Origin: Shewanella sairae
GTDB taxonomy: Bacteria > Pseudomonadota > Gammaproteobacteria > Enterobacterales > Shewanellaceae
Reading direction: 5' to 3'
Assembly: GCF_023283535.1 (NCBI RefSeq)
Contig: NZ_JAKILT010000002.1
Coordinates: 62,001 to 126,000 of the forward strand
Length of the DNA stretch: 64,000 nucleotides
Part shown: positions 16,796 through 25,809 of the stretch, piece by piece
Layout of the letters: every line of letters begins with the position of its first letter
Position numbering within the stretch: position 1 is the first letter of the stretch
Position numbers and translations under genes: made by a program
The notes under the pieces: generated by a model
Databases searched by the model: none
Seen by the model: the letters and a program-made list of their open reading frames with translations, nothing else
Told to the model about the DNA's origin: nothing

Positions 16796-18265
16796 TTACT
16801 GATGCGCATTGACAGTTCGTCCCTCGGCCCATGTTCTCAATGATAATAGCTTTTCCCGCATTACCACAGATAAAGGTCGAGTTTTCATTAACTCACCAAC
16901 AAGCAAGCCTTGCTCGACGGCTGCGGATGATGCTTTTGCTGTATAAATAGCGGAAATGATCCCTTGCTCAATTTCAGCTCCAGAGAATCCTTGGCTTACT
17001 TTCGCTAATTGCGCCAAATCAAATTGGCTAGGCTCTAAATTTCGACGCTTAAGATGGATCAAGAATATCGCTTTACGAATTGTTTCATCAGGCAGATCGA
17101 CAAAGAATATCTCATCCATACGCCCTTTACGCATAAGTTCTGGCGGCAATGCACTAATATCATTGGCGGTTGCCACCAAAAATACATCGGACTTTCGTTC
17201 AGCCATCCAAGTTAAAAGGGTGCCTAGAATACGCTTTGAAGTACCATCATCACTACTGCCACTGCTTAAGCCCTTTTCAATTTCATCTATCCAGAGTACG
17301 CAAGGAGACATTAAGTCAGCCAACTCCAATGCTTTACGCAAGTTTTTCTCTGTTTCACCTATATATTTATTATAAAGCGCAGACATATCCATTTTTAACA
17401 GCGGTCTTTGCCACATGCCCGCAACAGCTTTGGCTGCTAAGCTTTTACCACTGCCTTGTACCCCGAGTAATAAGATCCCTTTAGGCTTATCCTCAATACT
17501 TTGGGTATAAGTAGATGGCGTCCGATGGCTTAACCATTGCTTGAGATTATGCAGTCCTGCGACTTGGGTAAAATCACTGGTATCGTACTCATAATGCAGT
17601 ACACCTTGCATATCAAGCAGCTCGAATTTACCGCGATTAATGCTATCAACATCGGACAAAGTAATCGCACCATCGTCGACGATTGCCTTATGGGCTAAGC
17701 GACGCGCATCATCAAAGGTCAAGCCGCGTAAATTTTCAGCCAACTTAATGACCGCTACGTCATCAACATTGAGCAAAACGCCTTCGCTTTTCACTTTCTC
17801 TATTTGTTCATAAACGACGTTCAGTAGCTGCGAGGGGTCAGGTAGTGACAATCTAAAGTGGGCGCAGTAATGCTTAATCTCAGCAGGAATAGCAAACTCA
17901 TGACTCACCAAAACGATAGTATGATTTAGCGACTCATATTCAAGCGCTATCTCCTTTAATAACCGAACATTTTTGGGGGCATCTTCAACGAAGGGGTGAA
18001 AGTCACACAACACATAAATCCCTTTTTGTGCCGTCGACTTTATTTGCACCAGAATATCTTCTGGTTCGCAATTAAATTTTTGCCGCCCAAGGCCGCTATC
18101 AACGCGGGTTAAACCTTGGGTAACACTCCAGCTAAAGAGTGGCTGAAACAGGATATTTGATACCCTTCTCAATAACTCTATCACTCGGTACTCTTCGTAA
18201 GTTTCTATCACCACTATTGGCGTGTTTGAGCGCAGTACCGCGGTGAGATCTTGAATATCTTGCAT
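16796..18265 (-). CDS. Ycf46-like AAA+ ATPase
   Basis: A 489-residue protein with an N-terminal Ycf46-type domain (about residues 1-225, starting DLTAVLRSNTPIVVIETYEE) and one AAA+ module. Walker A is GVQGSGKS (268-275), Walker B is LWIDE (324-328), with sensor-1 VATAND and arginine-finger region ELMRKGRMDE. It is related to ARC/FtsH-type AAA proteins but has no protease or zinc motif. Ycf46 proteins occur in cyanobacteria, plastids and many proteobacteria; a role in carbon uptake control has been proposed in cyanobacteria. No partner is encoded alongside, so its role here is unknown. Confidence 0.85.
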   Translation of the reverse strand: MQDIQDLTAVLRSNTPIVVIETYEEYRVIELLRRVSNILFQPLFSWSVTQGLTRVDSGLGRQKFNCEPEDILVQIKSTAQKGIYVLCDFHPFVEDAPKNVRLLKEIALEYESLNHTIVLVSHEFAIPAEIKHYCAHFRLSLPDPSQLLNVVYEQIEKVKSEGVLLNVDDVAVIKLAENLRGLTFDDARRLAHKAIVDDGAITLSDVDSINRGKFELLDMQGVLHYEYDTSDFTQVAGLHNLKQWLSHRTPSTYTQSIEDKPKGILLLGVQGSGKSLAAKAVAGMWQRPLLKMDMSALYNKYIGETEKNLRKALELADLMSPCVLWIDEIEKGLSSGSSDDGTSKRILGTLLTWMAERKSDVFLVATANDISALPPELMRKGRMDEIFFVDLPDETIRKAIFLIHLKRRNLEPSQFDLAQLAKVSQGFSGAEIEQGIISAIYTAKASSAAVEQGLLVGELMKTRPLSVVMREKLLSLRTWAEGRTVNAHQ

Positions 18266-18312
18266 GTTAATCCTTGAACAAATACAGACAAAACAGTTAA
18301 AACAGTTAAAAC

Positions 18313-18336
18313 AAAAGGGACACTTAGGTCCCTTTT
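18313..18336. terminator. Rho-independent terminator after yiaV
   Basis: Perfect 9-bp arms AAAAGGGAC / GTCCCTTTT around a 6-base loop, 22 bp past the yiaV-like stop on the minus strand. T-rich sequence follows on both strands. It separates yiaWV from the AAA gene. Confidence 0.88.
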
Positions 18337-18358
18337 AAACTTTTTTATTCGCGCAAGC

Positions 18359-19495
18359 TTAATGGAATAGGTAGTTAAGCCAGCCCTGCATTCTCAGTAG
18401 CACTTTACGCATAATCGACACATGGGCAAAATGCTCAGTATAAATCGCAGCGTGCCCAGAAACACCGGCTGGGAAACGCGTTCTGACTTCATGGTCTTCC
18501 AGCTTGATCAGCACTAAAGCGCGGCCTCGAGTCATCAAGCGAGCTGAGGAGACCAATGATCCCGATGATTGGATTTCACCTTCAGCCATTGCAGGTAACA
18601 CTTTAGCGACCTTACCTTTAAACACCTGCCCTGGTGCGCCATCTAGAATGACTTCAGCTTCATCGCCCTCTTTTAAACGCAGCAATGAGTTTTGCCAAAA
18701 CGCCCCCACAAATACACGTTCTTCATCAGGGATAAAGCTAAGTAATGGTCGTAATGGCATAGGGACAGCCACAATACCAGGGCGTAGTGCCATTTGAGTC
18801 ACCATACCATCTGCAGGCGCCTTTACTACGGTTTGCGCCAAATCAAATTGGGCTTTTTCAAGCTCGCCTTGAATACCTGCAACCTTAGTATTGACACCAT
18901 CAACATTAGACTCAAAGGCTAAACGTACTCTCAACTCTTCCGCGCGAGCCGCGTTTAATTGCGCTTCAGACGCCAAATAAAGTTGGCGTTTGTTATCCAG
19001 TTCAAGCTCGGTAAAAGGAGAGTTTGCCCCGCCACGTTTACGACCTTTCTCGTAACGGTCAAAAGCAGATTTAGTTCTGTCTCTATCAGCCGTTGCTCTT
19101 GTCACCGATGCTTTTGCCGTTTCCCATGCAGCCTCAAGTTGTGGCACTTCTAACTCAGCGGCAACTAATGCTGCGCGCTTTTGCTTAACAATCGCTTCAA
19201 ATGGGGTCGGGTCAATTTTAAATAGCACGTCGCCTTTTTTAATGGGTGTATTTGGTTCCACATCAACAGAAATAACCACGCCTCTAACGGCTGGGTTAAT
19301 AGGGGTTGTCACAAAGTATTCTTTGGCAAACGGCGTGTAGGGGTGGTTATAGTTCATCAGCAAAATTAACGCGCCGACAATAAAGATCCCCCCAAGAATT
19401 GCGGTAGGTACTGTCCACTTCGTCAGCGGGATTTTAAAGATCTTAAAAACGGCAATACAAACTGCGGTGTAGGTGAGAACTAAAAGTAAATCCAT
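18359..19495 (-). CDS. yiaV: HlyD-family membrane fusion protein, YiaV-like
   Basis: A 378-residue membrane-fusion protein. Two N-terminal hydrophobic segments (about residues 3-19 and 28-47) precede a lipoyl-like half (NPAVRGVVISVDVEPNTPIKK), a helical hairpin rich in Ala/Arg/Glu (about 115-215), and the returning lipoyl half (VVKAPADGMVTQMALRPG), then a beta-barrel. This is the inner-membrane EmrA/YiaV type. Its partner YiaW (DUF3302) is encoded 1 bp upstream, as in E. coli. No outer-membrane channel or pump gene is adjacent, so the transported substrate is unknown. Confidence 0.87.
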   Translation of the reverse strand: MDLLLVLTYTAVCIAVFKIFKIPLTKWTVPTAILGGIFIVGALILLMNYNHPYTPFAKEYFVTTPINPAVRGVVISVDVEPNTPIKKGDVLFKIDPTPFEAIVKQKRAALVAAELEVPQLEAAWETAKASVTRATADRDRTKSAFDRYEKGRKRGGANSPFTELELDNKRQLYLASEAQLNAARAEELRVRLAFESNVDGVNTKVAGIQGELEKAQFDLAQTVVKAPADGMVTQMALRPGIVAVPMPLRPLLSFIPDEERVFVGAFWQNSLLRLKEGDEAEVILDGAPGQVFKGKVAKVLPAMAEGEIQSSGSLVSSARLMTRGRALVLIKLEDHEVRTRFPAGVSGHAAIYTEHFAHVSIMRKVLLRMQGWLNYLFH

Positions 19496-19496
19496 A

Positions 19497-19943
19497 TTAC
19501 ACCTCTACCTTATCAGCTTGATTATTAGAAGATTGATTCAATGTATCAGTTTGCTCTAACTCTTTACTGGTAGCAGAAACATCCACTGCCGTAGCGACTA
19601 CCTTATGATTCGCACTTTCCATTGCCGCTATTTTTTGCTCTAGCTTTCTAACCGATTCCGTTAAGCCCTTAACTTCACTTTCCAGTAATTGCTCTTTCTC
19701 CACAACCTCTTGGAAACCCCAGCCTCTGTCTTCGCGGTAAAGCGTTGCCCAAATCCATAAAAATGGCCAAATCGCATGGAGCGTAAACAAGCTTACCCAG
19801 CCAGCAATATGCAAAGCATCTTGCTGCGGATGATTACGCTTCTTCGCGATTTCATAAGGGATGTCATGAATCGCTATCACCCCATAGAAGATGAAGATAG
19901 CAACGAAAAAAATAATGCCTAACGCAAAATAATCTAAAAACAC
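19497..19943 (-). CDS. yiaW: DUF3302 inner-membrane protein, YiaW-like
   Basis: A 148-residue protein with two membrane helices (about residues 6-25 and 48-68) joined by HDIPYEIAKKRNHPQQDALH, the DUF3302/YiaW core. A cytoplasmic coiled-coil tail (about 80-115, LLESEVKGLTESVRKLEQKI) and a disordered acidic end follow. E. coli YiaW is about 107 residues, so the tail is an addition. It is first in a two-gene operon with the HlyD-like protein. Function unknown. The 305-bp gap upstream to purT shows no gene or clear operator. Confidence 0.85.
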   Translation of the reverse strand: MFLDYFALGIIFFVAIFIFYGVIAIHDIPYEIAKKRNHPQQDALHIAGWVSLFTLHAIWPFLWIWATLYREDRGWGFQEVVEKEQLLESEVKGLTESVRKLEQKIAAMESANHKVVATAVDVSATSKELEQTDTLNQSSNNQADKVEV

Positions 19944-20248
19944 GGCGCACTCCTTTTCAACCCGTTAGTGACGGTGGCAGAACCTGAAAACACACTGACA
20001 ACATCTTGACAACAATACCCCGATAAATCCATTTTTTTCGATTGAAATCTAAACATTAGCTAGAGACATATTAGTAAACCACAGTGATCTTGCGCACACT
20101 TGTCGGCAAATTTGGCTTTAATCCCCCCACCACACGTTACACTAAACCCCAAATAACAAAGAAAGCCACGATGCTTTCAACTGTTGCTTGGTCTGCATAC
20201 TTGACGTTGCAATAGAGAGTCATCCCTACAATCTAAAAGGTAAATAAA

Positions 20249-21424
20249 ATGATAGGTACAGCTTTATCTGCCAGTGCTAAACGAGCCATGTTGCTAGGCT
20301 GCGGCGAGCTAGGCAAAGAAGTCGCAATTGAATTACAACGCTACGGTATTGAAGTAATCGGGGTTGATCGATACCCCAACGCCCCCGCGATGCAAATTGC
20401 ACATCGCTCCCATGTCATTAATATGCTCGACGCCAAAGCATTGAAAGAGATCATCGAGCTCGAAAAGCCCGATTTAGTCATTCCAGAGCTTGAAGCTATC
20501 GCCACTCAAACCTTGGTAGAGATGGAAGCGCAAGGCGTCAATGTTGTACCAACAGCCAAAGCCACTCAGCTGACGATGGACCGAGAAGGCATTCGCCGCC
20601 TTGCGGCTGAAACTCTGCAAATCCCAACCTCGCCTTATTTTTTCTGTGATACTGAAGCCGAGTTTAACGACGCTGTCGCCACTATCGGTTTACCTTGTGT
20701 GGTCAAACCCATAATGAGTTCTTCTGGCAAAGGCCAAAGCGTTATTCGTAATCAACAACAGATTGCGTCTGCATGGCAATATGCCCAAGAAGGCGGTCGT
20801 GCCGGCAAAGGCCGGGTGATTGTAGAAGGTTTTATTGCTTTTGATTATGAAATAACCCTGTTAACTGTTAGTGCTGTCAACGGCGTTCACTTTTGTGATG
20901 CCATTGGTCACCGACAAGAAGGTGGCGACTATCGTGAATCCTGGCAACCACAGGTCATGTCTGATGTTGTACTCGCAAAATCGCAAGCCATAGGAAAGAA
21001 AGTGGTTGAAGCATTAGGCGGATATGGTTTATTTGGGGTCGAGTTATTCATCAAAGGCGATGACGTTTACTTTTCTGAAGTCTCTCCACGCCCACATGAC
21101 ACAGGCATGGTCACGCTTATCAGCCAAGATCTGTCAGAGTTTGCACTACACGTACGCGCGATTTTAGGCTTGCCAATCAGCAATATCGCTCAACATGGTC
21201 CTAGCGCATCAGCGGTGATCTTAGCAAACGGCACATCAAACAATATTCAATTTTCCGGCGTTGCCGAGGCACTAACCCAGCCAGATACTCAAGTTAGGCT
21301 ATTTGCTAAGCCTGAAATTGATGGTAGCAGACGCTTAGGGGTCACGCTTGCTAGAGCGGCCGATATTGATTCTGCGGTTGAAAAAGCTTTAACCGCAGCA
21401 AATAAGATTAACGTCATTTTGTAA
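20249..21424 (+). CDS. purT: Formate-dependent phosphoribosylglycinamide formyltransferase
   Basis: A 391-residue ATP-grasp enzyme of standard PurT length. It makes formyl-GAR from GAR, formate and ATP in purine synthesis, in the cytoplasm, as the folate-independent alternative to PurN. Visible features are the N-terminal [20 protein letters not shown], the ATP-grasp segment [17 protein letters not shown] with phosphate-binding glycines, and [17 protein letters not shown] near residues 283-299 with metal/ATP ligands. An AAAAGG ribosome site precedes the ATG. Monocistronic, ended by a strong terminator; no clear PurR box was seen upstream. Confidence 0.95.
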   Translation: MIGTALSASAKRAMLLGCGELGKEVAIELQRYGIEVIGVDRYPNAPAMQIAHRSHVINMLDAKALKEIIELEKPDLVIPELEAIATQTLVEMEAQGVNVVPTAKATQLTMDREGIRRLAAETLQIPTSPYFFCDTEAEFNDAVATIGLPCVVKPIMSSSGKGQSVIRNQQQIASAWQYAQEGGRAGKGRVIVEGFIAFDYEITLLTVSAVNGVHFCDAIGHRQEGGDYRESWQPQVMSDVVLAKSQAIGKKVVEALGGYGLFGVELFIKGDDVYFSEVSPRPHDTGMVTLISQDLSEFALHVRAILGLPISNIAQHGPSASAVILANGTSNNIQFSGVAEALTQPDTQVRLFAKPEIDGSRRLGVTLARAADIDSAVEKALTAANKINVIL

Positions 21425-21464
21425 CGAGCACTGACCAGTTTAAGTAACGGCGACTATGCATAAT

Positions 21465-21499
21465 AAAACAGCCCCAATTGAATAAGTTGGGGCTGTTTT
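21465..21499. terminator. Bidirectional terminator between purT and a dehydrogenase gene
   Basis: Perfect 13-bp arms AAAACAGCCCCAA / TTGGGGCTGTTTT around a 9-base loop, with A/T tracts on both sides. It serves purT (plus) and the 2-hydroxyacid dehydrogenase gene (minus). Confidence 0.93.
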
Positions 21500-21534
21500 A
21501 AAATCACGAGTAAAAAATCGCGTGTAATAGTTAG

Positions 21535-22488
21535 CTAATTAACCTGATTTTGAGACTTTCCCATCAGAAAGCTTTGTAGATTAGCAACGGCTATATTCAG
21601 CAGGTTTTGCCTCGCTTCAATCGTCGCCCACGCATTGTGCGGCGAGATGCTAATATTGTTAACCTTTAACAATGGGTTATCTATAGCAGGTGGCTCAGTC
21701 GATAGTACATCGACTCCAGCATAAGCCAGTTGCCCGGTATCCAATGCAGCAGCCAAAGCTGCTTCATCAATTAAGCCGCCCCTCGCCGTATTAATTAACA
21801 TGGCGCTGCGCTTCATCGTTTTTAGGCTCGCGGCATTGATCAATTTTTCAGTTTCAGCTGTGAGTGGACAATGTAACGATACGATATCGGCTTGTTTTAA
21901 TAACTGCTGTTGTTCAAGCCAAGTGCAGCCCTTAGGCAGTTTTAAGTCAGCATTACGCGTATTAACAACCACCTGCATACCAAAAGCAATAGCGATTTGC
22001 GCCACTGTTTTACCTATATCACCAAAGCCAATTAATCCTAGTGTCTTTCCCTTTAAAGATTGCAGCGGACTTAAGGTAAAGCAAAAGTCTGCTGACTCGC
22101 TCCAAGCACCAGATTTAACCGCGTCAGAGTGACGACTCACTTGTTGGGTCGCTTGTAAGATATGGGCAAACACCATTTGTGCGACTGCATCGGGTCCATA
22201 ACCCGGAACATTGGTAACTACTATACCTAGGGCTCTCGCGGTATCAATATCAACCACATTAGTCCCTGTAGCAAGAACGCCAATGTATTTGAGCTTAGGT
22301 AATTGTGCCAATAGAGCCGAATCGAGTGCTGTTTTATTGGTTAAAATAATTGCAGCATCTTGGCTACGAAGCTGTACTTCAGCAGGGTCTGTGCGGTCGT
22401 AGTAACTCACGCTCCCCATTTGCTCTAACGGCTGCCAGCTAAGATCGCCGGGGTTTAATGTATAGCCATCTAGCACAACAATTTTCAT
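21535..22488 (-). CDS. D-2-hydroxyacid dehydrogenase, glycerate-dehydrogenase-like
   Basis: A 317-residue NAD-dependent oxidoreductase. The Rossmann glycine motif LGLIGFGDIGKTVAQ lies at about residues 151-165. The catalytic triad is visible as Arg in NTARGGLID, Glu in STEPP and His in SPHNAWAT. The His context (HNAWA) favours the glycerate/hydroxypyruvate reductase (HprA) branch over lactate or phosphoglycerate dehydrogenases. It reduces a 2-oxoacid to the D-hydroxyacid in the cytoplasm. Neighbour on the same strand upstream is a beta-barrel protein 28 bp away. Exact substrate is not certain. Confidence 0.87.
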   Translation of the reverse strand: MKIVVLDGYTLNPGDLSWQPLEQMGSVSYYDRTDPAEVQLRSQDAAIILTNKTALDSALLAQLPKLKYIGVLATGTNVVDIDTARALGIVVTNVPGYGPDAVAQMVFAHILQATQQVSRHSDAVKSGAWSESADFCFTLSPLQSLKGKTLGLIGFGDIGKTVAQIAIAFGMQVVVNTRNADLKLPKGCTWLEQQQLLKQADIVSLHCPLTAETEKLINAASLKTMKRSAMLINTARGGLIDEAALAAALDTGQLAYAGVDVLSTEPPAIDNPLLKVNNISISPHNAWATIEARQNLLNIAVANLQSFLMGKSQNQVN

Positions 22489-22516
22489 TTAGTAAAACCT
22501 ACAATTATCTTGCCCA

Positions 22517-23128
22517 TTAAAACGCGAAGCTGGCACCTATGTTTGCCTGCCCTTGCCACATAATGTCAGCTTGGATATTCCAAAGACATCCACCCGCATC
22601 GCAAAACAGTGCATTGTCGGCATTAATAAAGGTCGCATAACCTTTTACTTCGGCAAATAAAGCCAATGATTGGCTCGCTTGATAAGCGATACCACCGCCA
22701 ATAGCCATAGAAAATCGAGTTTCATTTGCATAACCTCCCCCCGGACGCATATGGGTAAGCCCCACACTCGTAGTCACATAAGGTTTGATGCTTTTATTTG
22801 GAAAATAAAGACTACCGCCAACATGAAAATAGTCCACATCCATTGAGGTCAGTACATCGGGGCTAAAATTATCGCCAGCCCTTAGATCGGTGGCTTGGTG
22901 ACTATATAACAGATAAACGTTACCCGGATCTTTCGTGGTGATGCCTAGCATTAAACCGTAATGCTCGGATTCTGCCAATTTGCCTTTACCTGATTCATCT
23001 GAAGCGCTGGTAGAAATATCAAATTCACTCGCACCAAAACTATAACCACCAAAAGGTGCAACATAGACCTCTGCTGCAACAGGGAAAGCGCAAAGCGAAC
23101 CTAATAAAAGCAGTAAACGTGTGTTCAT
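22517..23128 (-). CDS. Outer-membrane beta-barrel protein of unknown function
   Basis: A 203-residue protein with a signal peptide (about residues 1-19, ending VAAEV) and alternating aromatic/Gly beta strands ending in Phe (ANIGASFAF), the pattern of an eight-stranded OmpA/OmpW-like barrel. Two cysteines near residues 176 and 180 (CDAGGC) could form a loop disulfide. Porins of this size are usually structural or small-solute channels; no substrate can be given. It lies between djlA and the dehydrogenase gene on the same strand, each within about 30 bp, so it may be co-transcribed. Confidence 0.72.
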   Translation of the reverse strand: MNTRLLLLLGSLCAFPVAAEVYVAPFGGYSFGASEFDISTSASDESGKGKLAESEHYGLMLGITTKDPGNVYLLYSHQATDLRAGDNFSPDVLTSMDVDYFHVGGSLYFPNKSIKPYVTTSVGLTHMRPGGGYANETRFSMAIGGGIAYQASQSLALFAEVKGYATFINADNALFCDAGGCLWNIQADIMWQGQANIGASFAF

Positions 23129-23159
23129 AATATGTCCCTATTTGGCGGTTAATCGAGTG

Positions 23160-23939
23160 CTAACGCATACCTCTATCACCTTTGACTCTATCATAAGCAG
23201 CTTGAATATCTTGTGCTTTTTTCTTAGCCAGCTCCATCATTTCTGCAGGTAAACCTTTAGCAACTAACTTATCGGGATGATGTTCATTCATCAGTTTTCT
23301 ATAGGCTCTTTTGACTTCTTGATCTGACATTGACTCAGAGATCCCCAATAAATCATAAGCATCTTTAATCGATGTCTGATTGCCCGCACCACCACTGCGA
23401 TGAAAATTAAACTCTGCCTGCCATCTGGTTAATAAATCATCGAGTTGTTTTTGGCTAAAACCTAACTCTTTGGCAACGATAGCGAGTATTGAACGTTCTT
23501 TTTGATCTAACTGCGCGTCAGACAAAGCCGTCTGAATTTGGATCTCCAAAAACATTTGCAACACTTCTTTTCGGCCCATTGAAATCAGCCTAAAAGTCTT
23601 CAAACAGGCATTTAGGTCAAAATCAGATTCTTTACCTTCTCTAAACGCTGCTTGCGCATCAGCACGAGCTTGACCACTTAAATTAAGTTGGTCCATCAAC
23701 GAACTTGCCATGCGAATATCATTTTCAGTTACATGACCTGACGCTTTAGCCACATGCCCCATAACGGCAAACGTAGTATTAAAAAATAATGCCTGCCTTT
23801 TAGCACTGCCGCTAAGACCTGCTTTTTGGCTTTGGTGGCGGTCATACATATGCCCTAACCACAGCCCAAAAATCGCGCCGCCTAATCGGCCAAACATAAA
23901 CCCAATACCAAAGCCAAAAAACTTACCCCAAATACGCAT
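23160..23939 (-). CDS. djlA: Membrane-anchored DnaJ-like co-chaperone DjlA
   Basis: A 259-residue protein with the typical DjlA order: an N-terminal Gly-rich membrane helix (FGFGIGFMFGRLGGAIFGLWLG), a TerB-like helical domain (about residues 55-180) and a C-terminal J domain with MNEHHPDKLVAKG carrying the HPD tripeptide. It stimulates the ATPase of DnaK at the inner membrane and in E. coli is tied to the Rcs envelope response. Its ATG overlaps the murU stop (TAATG), so it is coupled to the murU-amgK pair. In E. coli djlA is also next to lptD. Confidence 0.94.
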   Translation of the reverse strand: MRIWGKFFGFGIGFMFGRLGGAIFGLWLGHMYDRHQSQKAGLSGSAKRQALFFNTTFAVMGHVAKASGHVTENDIRMASSLMDQLNLSGQARADAQAAFREGKESDFDLNACLKTFRLISMGRKEVLQMFLEIQIQTALSDAQLDQKERSILAIVAKELGFSQKQLDDLLTRWQAEFNFHRSGGAGNQTSIKDAYDLLGISESMSDQEVKRAYRKLMNEHHPDKLVAKGLPAEMMELAKKKAQDIQAAYDRVKGDRGMR

Positions 23940-24607
23940 TATCTAACCTTTGTTATCTCACGTTCTTCAATTTTTTTAAGCCGCTCTATCGTGCCTACAT
24001 CGCACCAGTGGCTGCAAAAGTGTTCACCCGTTACTCGCTCACTAGCCATCGCTTGCCTTAACAGTGGCGCTAATGCAAAAGCCCCATCAAGCGTATCGGC
24101 AAATAACAGCGGATGGTAAACCCCCATACCAGAGAAAGTGAGCTTATTGGCCCCGCTGTCACTCAACTTGCCATTATCCAGCGAAAAATCACCGCTAGGA
24201 TGTTGCACAGGGTTATCTACCAACCACAGGTGGGCTAAGCTATTAGCTGTTAGTGGCTTAATGTCTGGCAGTTTATCGATAAAGATATCACCATTAATCA
24301 CAAAAAAAGCGTCATCACCAAGCAGGCTTAAGGCTTGTTTAATGCCGCCTCCAGTCTCTAAAGCTGATAACTCTTTACTGTAGTGAATATTGACTTGCCA
24401 CTGACTGCCATCACCAAGAGCTTCAATCAATTTATGCCCTAGCCAAGCATGATTGATAACAATCTCGGTAAAACCTGCGGCAGCTAATTTTTCAATGTGG
24501 TAAACAATCAGTGGTTTTCCTGCAACCTTGACTAAAGGCTTAGGCACTGAATCAGTTAACGGCCGCAATCGTTCACCACGCCCAGCCGCGAGTATCATCG
24601 CTTTCAT
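23939..24607 (-). CDS. murU: N-acetylmuramate-1-phosphate uridylyltransferase MurU
   Basis: A 222-residue nucleotidyltransferase. MKAMILAAGRGERLRPLTD is the NTP-binding signature, followed by PLVKVAGKPLIVYHIEKL and INGDIFID with the metal-binding Asp. MurU makes UDP-MurNAc from MurNAc-1-phosphate in the peptidoglycan recycling route that bypasses de novo MurA/MurB synthesis. The AmgK-like kinase is encoded 41 bp upstream, giving the full two-step bypass, as in Pseudomonas. Without that neighbour a generic sugar-phosphate nucleotidyltransferase would be the safer call. Confidence 0.9.
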   Translation of the reverse strand: MKAMILAAGRGERLRPLTDSVPKPLVKVAGKPLIVYHIEKLAAAGFTEIVINHAWLGHKLIEALGDGSQWQVNIHYSKELSALETGGGIKQALSLLGDDAFFVINGDIFIDKLPDIKPLTANSLAHLWLVDNPVQHPSGDFSLDNGKLSDSGANKLTFSGMGVYHPLLFADTLDGAFALAPLLRQAMASERVTGEHFCSHWCDVGTIERLKKIEEREITKVR

Positions 24608-24648
24608 TAATCCGCCTTTTATTGGTCTATCTATCCAGCCTTAGGCTG

Positions 24649-25653
24649 TTACAGCTTCTGACGATTGAAAGCTGGAATGATAACCGTATCAATCCAAGCA
24701 GAGAAGACTTTAAGCTCTTCATATCGAGCAGCAATGTCACGGATATATTCTAGCGTCAACGGAATATCCGCCATGTAGGCAGGCTTATTGTCGCGATAAT
24801 TCAGTCTTGAAAAAATCCCCGCCGCTTTTACATGCCTTTGAATCCCCATAAGATCAAACCAACGACGATATTGCTCAATGCTCGTATCTGCTGCAATAAG
24901 ATGACTATCTATACACTGTTGATAATGTTGCGCCATCAGTTTATCAACCGCGATATCCGGCCAACGAATGTAGCAGTCTCGTAATAAAGAAACCGCATCG
25001 TAGGTCACAGGGCCAATGACTGCATCTTGAAAATCGATAACGTTAAGCTTGTCCGCTTGCAGCATTAAATTACGGCTATGGTAATCTCGATGCATGCCTG
25101 CTTGCGGTTGCTCCAACGCGTTATCAGTCAGCAAGTTAAAAGCGTCCTGCGTTGCTAATGTCACCTCATCAATAGCAAGCCCTAAATGATGCACCGCTAA
25201 CCACTCTATAAAAATAGCTAACTCGCGTTCAACAAAAGCCGCATCATAGTGTGGTAGTCTGCCCTGTGCAGTTTCTGTAACTTTAGCAATATCATTAAGC
25301 AGTAATAAAGCTTCGGCATAATACTGCTGCAAAGTTTGTTCATTCAATACTGATAAAAGCTGTACATCGCCTAAATCACTGAGCAGCATAATGCCTTGCT
25401 CTACATCACTGGCAATCACCTTAGGCACAGCAATACCTTGACGAGAATAGCTGTCAGCTAATTGAATAAACGGTCTAATATCGATAAGGTTAGGCGGTGA
25501 ATCGACTACAATATAAGACAGGTTATCGACCACGATTCTAAAATAGCGTCTAAAACTTGCATCGCCAGATATTAACTGTGGCGCAACTTTTACATTAAAA
25601 TACTGGTTTAGCCATGCATTTAACTGAAGAAATCTAGGATCTGACAAGGGCAC
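24649..25653 (-). CDS. amgK: N-acetylmuramate/N-acetylglucosamine kinase AmgK
   Basis: An aminoglycoside-phosphotransferase-fold sugar kinase of 334 residues when started at GTG 25653 (MPLSDPRFLQLNAWL). The open frame extends to 25851 but the extra 66 residues are unlike the family and run under the lptD promoter and start. Motifs: GMHRDYHSRNLMLQ (catalytic loop HRDYHSRN) and NVIDFQDAVIGP (metal-binding DFQD). AmgK phosphorylates the anomeric position of MurNAc or GlcNAc for recycling, feeding MurU. It is divergent from lptD, as in Pseudomonas. Confidence 0.89.
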   Translation of the reverse strand: MPLSDPRFLQLNAWLNQYFNVKVAPQLISGDASFRRYFRIVVDNLSYIVVDSPPNLIDIRPFIQLADSYSRQGIAVPKVIASDVEQGIMLLSDLGDVQLLSVLNEQTLQQYYAEALLLLNDIAKVTETAQGRLPHYDAAFVERELAIFIEWLAVHHLGLAIDEVTLATQDAFNLLTDNALEQPQAGMHRDYHSRNLMLQADKLNVIDFQDAVIGPVTYDAVSLLRDCYIRWPDIAVDKLMAQHYQQCIDSHLIAADTSIEQYRRWFDLMGIQRHVKAAGIFSRLNYRDNKPAYMADIPLTLEYIRDIAARYEELKVFSAWIDTVIIPAFNRQKL

Positions 25654-25809
25654 CTCATGGCTCTTAAGAAGAAATTGCTTTATTATAACGACAAAATGGA
25701 AACAGCTAAGCGATTGAAAAAATTTATTTGGCTGGGTTGCCCAAGAAAGGGTCAACTTTTCACCTCTTTTCACCGTCCAGACTAAGAAATCATAATTAAT
25801 TGACCTAAG

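Noticed and set aside
19944..20248. PurR box before purT
   Set aside because: No sequence close to the 16-bp PurR palindrome was found in the gap.
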